Assembly (NCBI GenBank): GCA_049964535.1
Contig: JBMFXG010000018.1
Location: 1-21,733, forward strand
Reading direction: 5' to 3'
Origin: JAJYZP01 sp049964535
Lineage (GTDB): Bacteria > Actinomycetota > Acidimicrobiia > Acidimicrobiales > Acidimicrobiaceae
DNA: 21,733 nucleotides
This document shows, one piece after another, positions 16,263 through 21,733 of this stretch. The number at the start of each line of letters is the position of its first letter. The first letter of the stretch is position 1. Position numbers and translations under genes: made by a program. The notes below the pieces were generated by a model. The model ran no database searches. It saw only the letters and a program-made list of their open reading frames with translations, and was not told the DNA's origin.

Positions 16263-17081
16263 CTAGAGCATACTCTTAGCGATTGCGGCGATTCCTTGAC
16301 CCCACGCCTCTTGCTGACTCAAAGGTAGAAATGCGGTTCCACCGGCCGTATGGTCGACCTGCGGGGACGCGAGGTACTGCTCGGTTCCGTGTGGTGAAAT
16401 GAAGTAGACGATGGAAGAGTGGATAACGTCGGCGGTCGGTCCTCGAGATTGGACCTGAATGCCGTAGCTTGCCCAGAGTTGCTTGAGTGATGAGAGGTTA
16501 TTCGTCGTGAGAAACTGCCACGACGGAATCGAGTTCAGACCCTGCTCGGCGGTGAAGTGCGCAACATCTTGCACACTCAGCGCATATTGATTGACATTAA
16601 TCGCTGCGAATACCACCCGATTGGCGTAAGAGCCGAGCTTACGATATGCATCGATGAACTCTTTCGACACAATAGGGCAGATATCGGTGCAGTGCGGATC
16701 CATAAACTCCAAGACGACGACCTTCCCGGCAAGCGAGTGCAGAGAGACATGATCTCCGGACTGATTGATGAGAGAAAAGGCGGGAGCGCTCTTTCGCTGA
16801 GTTGGAGAGAGTGACATGATGTTCGCTAGACGGGTACTCACCGTAGATGGAATTCCGCTTGGCCGGATCGTCGCTAGCGCCTGGGCGCCGCCAGTGGAGC
16901 TCGGTACACTGCTACCTCGGTGTCGACTCGCCCAGAACGCAAAGACCGCAGAAGCAACGACGAGCAGAACCACAGCGACCATAAGCCCCGTCGATGGCGA
17001 CCATCCCGAATAGGAGGAGCGAGTCGACCGAGGCGTCGAGCCATCACCACCACCAAGGTCGCGCCTCATCGAGTTCTTCAA
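16263..17081 (-). CDS. SCO1/SenC family copper-binding thioredoxin-fold protein
   Basis: A 272-residue membrane-anchored protein. SCO proteins bind Cu and deliver it, or reduce the target Cys, for the Cu-A site of cytochrome oxidase. Residues 31-51 are a transmembrane helix (LMVAVVLLVVASAVFAFWA). The thioredoxin-fold domain starts near residue 100 (APAFSLINQSGDHVSL) and faces outside. The C-x3-C copper site is C131 and C135 in DPHCTDICP, and the distal ligand is H221 in IHSSIVYFISPHG, so the full SCO ligand set is present. TTG 17081 (GAGG eight nt upstream) or ATG 17069 are the likely starts. The open frame extends to 17252 but that part looks non-coding (Ser/Arg/Cys-rich). No oxidase genes are in the window. 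It sits with an MBL hydrolase gene between the HIT and pgsA genes, an unusual place. Family is firm; the partner is unknown. Confidence 0.9.
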   Translation of the reverse strand: MKNSMRRDLGGGDGSTPRSTRSSYSGWSPSTGLMVAVVLLVVASAVFAFWASRHRGSSVPSSTGGAQALATIRPSGIPSTVSTRLANIMSLSPTQRKSAPAFSLINQSGDHVSLHSLAGKVVVLEFMDPHCTDICPIVSKEFIDAYRKLGSYANRVVFAAINVNQYALSVQDVAHFTAEQGLNSIPSWQFLTTNNLSSLKQLWASYGIQVQSRGPTADVIHSSIVYFISPHGTEQYLASPQVDHTAGGTAFLPLSQQEAWGQGIAAIAKSML

Positions 17082-17367
17082 TCTACAAACCTCTCTCTTG
17101 TTATCCACGTGTCCCTTTGCGCCGCAGCTCTGCTCTGAGCGACTCCCTGGCTCAGATGAAAGAGCGCAGTCATCGCTTTTTCGGTTGGAATCTGAGTCCT
17201 CTACCACCGATTGTGCCGCAGATACAAGAGTACGCCACGAGCTCGCTGACACGCTAGCTCTTTGAGACCAAAGTAGTGGACGTCGATCACTTCGCTACCG
17301 AGCTCCGCAGTGGCCCCTTCGAAGTCGGCCCAACTCATACCGACTCTGTATCGATAGTGATTCACTG

Positions 17368-17423
17368 GTACCGCTGTGTACCGCTGCGGCGATCGTTCTG
17401 TTCGGGCGCTTTGCGGTCGCCCG
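17368..17423. repeat. short tandem repeat and hairpin between MBL and SCO1 genes
   Basis: GTACCGCTGT GTACCGCTGC (17368-17387) is a 10-bp tandem repeat with one mismatch. CGGGCG (17403-17408) and CGCCCG (17418-17423) form a 6-bp stem with a 9-nt loop 21 bp after the MBL stop. The hairpin has no T-tract, so it is only a weak terminator candidate. Confidence 0.35.
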
Positions 17424-17443
17424 CAGCCATGGTGTCGAGCGAG

Positions 17444-18181
17444 CTATGGAGTGAAGATCGCTCCATCGTGAGCGAAGACCACTCGTGTCGGGTCAAACTG
17501 CAAGACTCGATCGAACCATGCGGGCCAGCTTGCGAGCTTCACGCCACGCTCGAGCGAGATTCGGCGGGCGAGAGCCGCACTTGCGAATGCTGAGGCACCG
17601 CCACTCATGGCAACGGAGAACCCTGAGAACGAGAAGTCCATCGCCTGCCCGGCAACGAACACCGTCCCATCGTGAGCACGCACGAGGAGTGATTGATGGC
17701 CTTGAGAGTGACCTGGAGTGGGGAGGACCACCACTCCATCGGCGATCTCCGCCTCTCCGTCGAGAGATTCGTAGCGGGCGCCCGGAAAGTCTACTAGCTC
17801 CGCGACGGTGTAATTGGGCTCCTGCGTCAACTGAAGCTCTTCAGACTGAACGAGGATTGGTCGATCTCCAAAGCGCGAGTTCCCTCCGCAGTGATCGAAG
17901 TGGAGGTGCGAGTTGACCAACACCGTAATGTCGTCCACCGCAACACTCTCGTCTCTGAGGGCCAGCTCCAGTGACCGACGCTGCGGCCGGTAGTGAAGCT
18001 CGGTCTCATCATCGACGAGACCGATACCACTATCGAAGAGGATGGTCACCTCTGGATGCCTCACCACATACCCATAGACCGGCTCAACTTGAGACGCACC
18101 ACTGGGGGACTCTGAAGCCGGCCGGACAAAGTAACCAAAATCTATCCTACGCACGTCGCTCGAGCAAGCTCGTTGAGTCAC
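17444..18181 (-). CDS. MBL-fold metallo-hydrolase, AHL-lactonase-like
   Basis: A 245-residue cytoplasmic metallo-beta-lactamase-fold hydrolase closest in motif layout to the AiiA/AttM lactonase group. The metal motif is SHLHFDHCGGN (H92, H94, D96, H97), the third-motif His is H158 in PTPGHSQGH, and the last His is H238 in VVFAHDGAIF. The residue that bridges the two metals in AiiA-type enzymes is normally Asp. Here the aligned position reads AGQAMDFS, so it is Gln179, with an Asp three residues later. This may change metal binding or substrate. The start is GTG at 18181 with a GGGGG run nine nt upstream; a GTG at 18154 is an alternative. The gene is preceded by an 885-bp gap and followed by the SCO1 gene 362 bp away, so an operon is uncertain. 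The substrate is unknown; quorum quenching is only one possibility. Confidence 0.85.
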   Translation of the reverse strand: MTQRACSSDVRRIDFGYFVRPASESPSGASQVEPVYGYVVRHPEVTILFDSGIGLVDDETELHYRPQRRSLELALRDESVAVDDITVLVNSHLHFDHCGGNSRFGDRPILVQSEELQLTQEPNYTVAELVDFPGARYESLDGEAEIADGVVVLPTPGHSQGHQSLLVRAHDGTVFVAGQAMDFSFSGFSVAMSGGASAFASAALARRISLERGVKLASWPAWFDRVLQFDPTRVVFAHDGAIFTP

Positions 18182-19067
18182 CTTGACAAACCCCCTATGA
18201 ACACATCATTCGAAAAGGTGCGCCCGGAGGCATACTGAGGCCTGCAAGCCTCGTCGATGCGCACGTACCGAGCCAACAGAAGCACTCCCTCAACGACAGT
18301 GCAGCTTGCTCCTCGGTGCTAAGACTACAACAACTCAGAACAAGAGCTACTCGGTCACTGCTGAGCTCATCGCCGGTCCAGACGGTCGATCTCCGCTTAC
18401 CATGTTCGGGCGCAGCACTCTACACCGTGGCGTTGAGGCAAGGTAAGCAGAGAATATCCAATCTCCTCTGAACCGGTCTCTTGGCCTCATCTCGTACCGA
18501 AACGACCGAAGAGGTCTACACCGGTCCTTCGGTTCAGGCGAGGGGCTTGAGTCTGTGCAGACCTCTCGGCAGTCAAATGACGTGTCTGCGAACAGTACAG
18601 CAGCGCCACAACGCTCAGCTCAGTGAAGCGGGCTCTCAAGAACGAGAGCGCAGCAGCTCAGACACACCTCCGCTGCCAACACCAACTGAATCGCTTAAGC
18701 TCTGGAGCTGATAGGAAGATGCTGGCAGAGCCATCGGGCACCATGAGTTCCACGCATGTCGGAGAGCTCCTCAGGGTTTCGCACTACGGTCAACGAGCCA
18801 CAGGGTTGACCGTGGAACTACCGTGTTCCGTTCTTTGGCTCATGTTCTTATCTGAACGATACCGGCACAGAGCGTTCGCCGAAATCGAACGAGATCGTAA
18901 ACTCAGATGGACTATTCGCCTGATAACTGCCGAGTCGAGACAGCATACGATCTCGCATCGACAGATCAGCCGTTCGTCGGATGAAACAAAGCAAGCTAGC
19001 CTGACGCAGATCAACTCAGAAGCGTGTGCGTCGACTGGGTCCTCAATCGGAACTGTGAGCGCTCTGA
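18182..19067. other. 885-bp gap between HIT and MBL genes, no supported gene
   Basis: Open frames on both strands (18623-19156 + overlapping the HIT gene; 18790-19083 -) have Cys-, Ser- or Arg-rich translations without motifs and are probably chance. The MBL promoter should lie near 18182-18260. An inverted repeat at 18786-18813 is listed separately. In related actinobacteria the HIT and pgsA genes are close together, so this gap is part of an insertion or of decayed DNA. Confidence 0.5.
18786..18813. repeat. 9-bp inverted repeat downstream of HIT gene
   Basis: ACGGTCAAC (18786-18794) and GTTGACCGT (18805-18813) form a perfect 9-bp stem with a 10-nt loop. It is about 255 bp beyond the HIT stop on the minus strand. 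There is no T-tract on either side, so it may be an operator or a weak rho-type terminator hairpin. Confidence 0.4.
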
Positions 19068-19580
19068 CTAACTCTTCATCCACGCCGCTCGTAGACGGTC
19101 TCTCGTCTGGGAGAGCGCTTCGGGAAGGACTCGAACATTGGCCACCGAAGTCATGAAGTTCGTATCACCGAGCCAGCGGGGCACAACGTGGGTATGGAGG
19201 TGATCAGCGAAGCCCGCACCTCCCGCACGACCGAGGTTCATGCCAACATTGAAGCCCTCCGGGTGATACGCAACTTCGAGTGCGCGTACCGCGAGTTCGA
19301 CAAGCTCTCCACACTCCAGGCGCGTCGCCTCATCTAGATCGGAGAGTTTCGCCCCATGGGTGTGTGGAACGACCATAACGTGACCAGCAGTGTAGGGATA
19401 GATGTTGAGTACGACGAGGGCGTGAGCTGCGCGATGGACGATCATAAGATCATCATCGCTTGCCTCACCACCGCGTACGATCTCACAGAGCACACATGGT
19501 CTTGAGTCGGTCTCAAGTTGTCCCGCAGCGCGATCCATGAAGGGCATCCGCCATCCAGCCCAAAGAGCCTCGGTGCTCAT
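19068..19580 (-). CDS. HIT family nucleotide hydrolase/phosphorylase (Rv2613c-like)
   Basis: A 170-residue cytoplasmic protein of the histidine-triad superfamily. The triad HLHTHVVPRW is at 127-136 (H127, H129 and H131, with H129 the expected nucleophile). Asn115 in NVGMNLG and the GHVMVVP strand (66-72) complete the nucleotide site. A Cys pair, C29 and C32 in CVLCEIV, is typical of the subfamily. The M. tuberculosis counterpart encoded next to thrS (Rv2613c) is an Ap4A phosphorylase, so cleavage of diadenosine polyphosphates is likely. Ap4A is a by-product of aminoacyl-tRNA synthetases, which fits the link with thrS. The ATG overlaps the thrS stop by one base (TAATG), so translation is coupled. 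Family is firm; Ap4A as substrate is inferred from the counterpart. Confidence 0.93.
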   Translation of the reverse strand: MSTEALWAGWRMPFMDRAAGQLETDSRPCVLCEIVRGGEASDDDLMIVHRAAHALVVLNIYPYTAGHVMVVPHTHGAKLSDLDEATRLECGELVELAVRALEVAYHPEGFNVGMNLGRAGGAGFADHLHTHVVPRWLGDTNFMTSVANVRVLPEALSQTRDRLRAAWMKS

Positions 19581-21556
19581 TACGAGTGACCGAAATCAAG
19601 TACAGGGGTTGCGCACGTTTTGAGGAGTTCCGCCTCAAAACGATCGATAGGAACGTCTCGATCAGGATGATCTGCTCCCCTGCGATTGACTCCAACCGTG
19701 CCGTTGGCTACGTCGTCCTCCCCGACAACCAAGATGTAGGGAATCTTCTCCATCTTCGCTCTCCGAATCCGCGCACCGAGGGGTTCGTTCGCCTCGCTGA
19801 TCTCAACCCGACATCCACCCGCTCGAAGACGATCGGCAAGCTTCGAACCGTACTCTGCAACCTCCTCTTTGACTGGCAGAATCTTCACCTGCACCGGAGA
19901 GAGCCAGGCCGGGAAGGCCCCTGCGTAGTGCTCGATGAGAATAGCCATGAATCGTTCGACGGAACCGAAGAGCGCTCGATGAATCATGTATGGTCGCGTC
20001 TTTGCATTAGAGGCATCGTTGAAGGACATGTCAAAGCGCTGTGGTAGCTGTAGATCGACCTGAAGCGTCGAAACTTGCCACCGTCGGCCAATGGCGTCGG
20101 TCAGATGCACATCGATCTTTGGAGCGTAGAAGGCACCTTCCCCTTCTGCAACAACATAGGGAATGCCCGAACGATCGAGCGCCTGCCGCAGAGCATCGGT
20201 CGCCAGCTCCCACTCTGCATCCCCACCAACCGACTTGTCAGGTCTGGTTGCGAGCTCTGCCTCGAACTCGTTTAAGCCAAAGGCACGCAACAGCGAGAGT
20301 ACGAAGTGCAAGAGGGAGGCGATCTCCTCCGCTAAACGCTCCGGCGGACAGAAAATGTGTGAATCATCTTGCGTCAAACCACGAACGCGTGCCAGTCCGT
20401 GTAACGCACCGGATCGTTCGTAACGATAGACTGTCCCGAACTCAAAGAGCCGCAGCGGGAGATCACGATAGGACCGCGCTTGCGATTTATAGATCAAGAT
20501 ATGCATCGGGCAGTTCATTGGTTTCATGTAGTAGGCCGCGCCCTCAAGCTCCATGGCCGGGAACATGCCGTCTCGATACCACCCGAGGTGTCCTGAGATC
20601 TCAAAAAGCGTTGACTTCGCCACATGTGGTGTCCAGGCAAGCTGGTATCCCGCTTTGAGATGGGACTGTCGTGAGAACTCTTCCATCAGGTAGCGAACGA
20701 GAGCACCTTTGGGATGAAAGACCGGTAATCCAGAGCCGATCTCTGGCGGAAAGTGAAAGAGATCGAGTTCGACTCCAAGACGACGATGGTCACGACGCTC
20801 GGCCTCTGCGAGACGGAGTAGGTGCTGCTTGAGCGCGTCCTTAGATTCCCACGCAGTACCGTAGATCCGTTGAAGCTGAGGGTTTCTTTCGTCTCCACGC
20901 CAGTATGCACCGGCTGTGCGCATGAGCTGAAAATGTCCGAGTGCTGATGTAGTTGGAACGTGAGGACCTCGGCAGAGATCGACGAACCCGGAGGAGTTCC
21001 GGTACACCGAGACACCCCCTTCGTCTTGGCCCACCTCGTTCACATCGTCCTCTTCAATGTCTGAGCGCTCGACTCTCTCGATGATCTCAACCTTGTACGG
21101 TTGCTCGGCAAAAAGTCGCTTACCTTCTTCGCTACTCAGCTCTTCACGAACGAAACTCTGGCCCTCTTTCATAATCTCTCGCATCCGAGCCTCAATACGC
21201 ACGAGGTCCTCAGGCTCGAAGTGTCGACCGTCTGGAAGGTCGAAATCGTAGTAGAACCCATCTTGAATCGGTGGTCCGATGGCGAACTTCGCTCCTGGAA
21301 AAAGATCGGTGACGGCTTGGGCCAAGACGTGCGAGGTCGAGTGTCGGAGTATGGCACGGCCGCGCTCAGTCGAGCTCTCCACGAATTCGATCTGGTCGCC
21401 ATCGGATAGGGGCCATGAGAGATCGCGCTCGATTCCATTGACGACAAGCGCGATGGTCGACGATCGCTCGCGCCTTCCAACCAAGAGCTCGGCTCCTACT
21501 GCCCCATCCGGCACCTCTACGGTTTCGGCAGACTCAAGATGTATCGTTAGCGACAT
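19580..21556 (-). CDS. thrS: threonyl-tRNA synthetase
   Basis: A 658-residue class II aminoacyl-tRNA synthetase that charges tRNA-Thr. Residues 1-62 are the TGS domain. Residues about 63-240 are the editing (SAD) domain with its HxxxH (H72, H76) and C195-x3-H199 sites, so deacylation of Ser-tRNA-Thr should be intact. The catalytic core runs from about 260 to 555. The zinc ligands C349 (MNCPMH), H400 (DDSHIFC) and H526 (MIHRALFGS) are present, as are the motif 2 region YRYERSGALHGLARVRG (377-393) and motif 3 region LFGSVERF (529-536). The C-terminal part, about 556-650, is the anticodon-binding domain. The start is ATG at 21556 with GGAGA close upstream. There is only about 65 bp to the preceding gene, so a T-box leader is not present. 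Length and motifs are normal. Confidence 0.98.
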   Translation of the reverse strand: MSLTIHLESAETVEVPDGAVGAELLVGRRERSSTIALVVNGIERDLSWPLSDGDQIEFVESSTERGRAILRHSTSHVLAQAVTDLFPGAKFAIGPPIQDGFYYDFDLPDGRHFEPEDLVRIEARMREIMKEGQSFVREELSSEEGKRLFAEQPYKVEIIERVERSDIEEDDVNEVGQDEGGVSVYRNSSGFVDLCRGPHVPTTSALGHFQLMRTAGAYWRGDERNPQLQRIYGTAWESKDALKQHLLRLAEAERRDHRRLGVELDLFHFPPEIGSGLPVFHPKGALVRYLMEEFSRQSHLKAGYQLAWTPHVAKSTLFEISGHLGWYRDGMFPAMELEGAAYYMKPMNCPMHILIYKSQARSYRDLPLRLFEFGTVYRYERSGALHGLARVRGLTQDDSHIFCPPERLAEEIASLLHFVLSLLRAFGLNEFEAELATRPDKSVGGDAEWELATDALRQALDRSGIPYVVAEGEGAFYAPKIDVHLTDAIGRRWQVSTLQVDLQLPQRFDMSFNDASNAKTRPYMIHRALFGSVERFMAILIEHYAGAFPAWLSPVQVKILPVKEEVAEYGSKLADRLRAGGCRVEISEANEPLGARIRRAKMEKIPYILVVGEDDVANGTVGVNRRGADHPDRDVPIDRFEAELLKTCATPVLDFGHS

Positions 21557-21620
21557 ATTTCTCCAACCTTCATAGGGTCTTGACTACTTCGACCACGCGC
21601 ACAGGGGCACGGCACCTCGC

Positions 21621-21733
21621 TCACGATGCAACCATCGACAGACCAAGCAGTTCTGCTGCGGAGGAGACTCCGCGTCCTCGTCTCGCCTCCGAGTCGATGG
21701 CCTCGACCGCCGCAGCGACATTGAGGTCATCAT
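21621..21733 (-). CDS. C-terminal end of a cysteinyl-tRNA-synthetase-like ligase, probably MshC (partial)
   Basis: Only the last 37 codons are inside the window. The gene continues past position 21733. The visible end reads DDLNVAAAVEAIDSEARRG and closes within 20 further residues at a TGA at 21621-21623. The DDLN/DDLDTP-x-A signature is shared by the helical C-terminal region of cysteinyl-tRNA synthetases and of MshC, the Cys:glucosaminyl-inositol ligase of mycothiol synthesis. CysS normally carries about 70-100 residues after this motif while MshC ends soon after it, so MshC fits better. This is inference from a short fragment. If right, the host makes mycothiol, consistent with an actinobacterium. 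It is 64 bp upstream of thrS on the same strand and may share its transcript. Confidence 0.6.
   Translation of the reverse strand, partial: DDLNVAAAVEAIDSEARRGRGVSSAAELLGLSMVAS

Noticed and set aside
18790..19083. 97-codon minus-strand frame overlapping the HIT stop
   Set aside because: The overlap looked operon-like, but the translation has seven Cys and many Arg/Ser, unlike the other proteins here, and no motif.
18623..19156. 177-codon open frame on the plus strand
   Set aside because: It runs antisense into the 3' end of the clear HIT gene, has a Ser/Thr/Arg-rich translation without domains, and no ribosome binding site was evident.
1..21733. CRISPR array, tRNA or rRNA genes, intact insertion sequence
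   Set aside because: Reading both strands I saw no regularly spaced repeats, no T-loop/anticodon pattern and no transposase motif.

Overview
The window looks like chromosomal DNA of a moderate-GC actinobacterium, most likely an acidophilic member of the Acidimicrobiales (Ferrimicrobium/Acidithrix-like). This is inference. It rests on a gene set and order typical of actinobacteria (thrS, a HIT protein, a pgsA-type phosphatidylinositol-phosphate synthase and a PatA-type acyltransferase on one strand), on an actinobacterial acyl-CoA carboxylase pair, on frequent GTG/TTG starts, and on a secreted pro-kumamolisin (S53) protease, an enzyme class that works at acid pH.

Layout. Positions 1-2011 are gene-poor; the only convincing gene is a small beta-rich protein at 305-628 (-). 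A MurR/RpiR-type regulator (2012-2926, -) is divergent from a class I glutamine-amidotransferase-like hydrolase (3310-4020, +). Next come a secreted S53 protease (4226-6136, +) and, convergent with it, a DEAD-box RNA helicase (6443-7894, -) with a clear intrinsic terminator. Two further minus-strand genes follow: a CsoR-fold repressor whose ligand residues look CstR-like (8141-8410), and a membrane-anchored protein of unknown function (8506-9006). A plus-strand block holds the carboxyltransferase and biotin-carboxylase/BCCP subunits of an acyl-CoA carboxylase (9290-12946) and an RlmA-type 23S rRNA methyltransferase (13005-13913).

The right half is all minus strand. Read in the direction of transcription it holds: the end of a probable MshC-like ligase (window edge), thrS, a HIT hydrolase (stop and start overlap as TAATG), an 885-bp non-coding gap, an MBL-fold hydrolase, a SCO1/SenC protein, a 382-bp gap, and pgsA-patA (overlapping by TTGA). 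In mycobacteria thrS, HIT, pgsA1, patA and pimA are contiguous. Here the MBL and SCO1 genes and two long spacers lie between HIT and pgsA, and no pimA follows patA.

How the genes work together: pgsA and patA should supply and acylate phosphatidylinositol (mannoside) lipids of the envelope. The carboxylase pair should carboxylate an acyl-CoA, with a methylcrotonyl-type substrate the best guess. SCO1 probably serves Cu delivery to cytochrome oxidase. I see no CRISPR array, intact insertion sequence, tRNA or rRNA. No clear new multi-gene system is visible. The best leads are the CstR-like repressor paired with an unknown membrane protein, the interrupted thrS-pgsA cluster, and the Arg/Ser-rich tail with a changed motif residue in the PgsA homologue.
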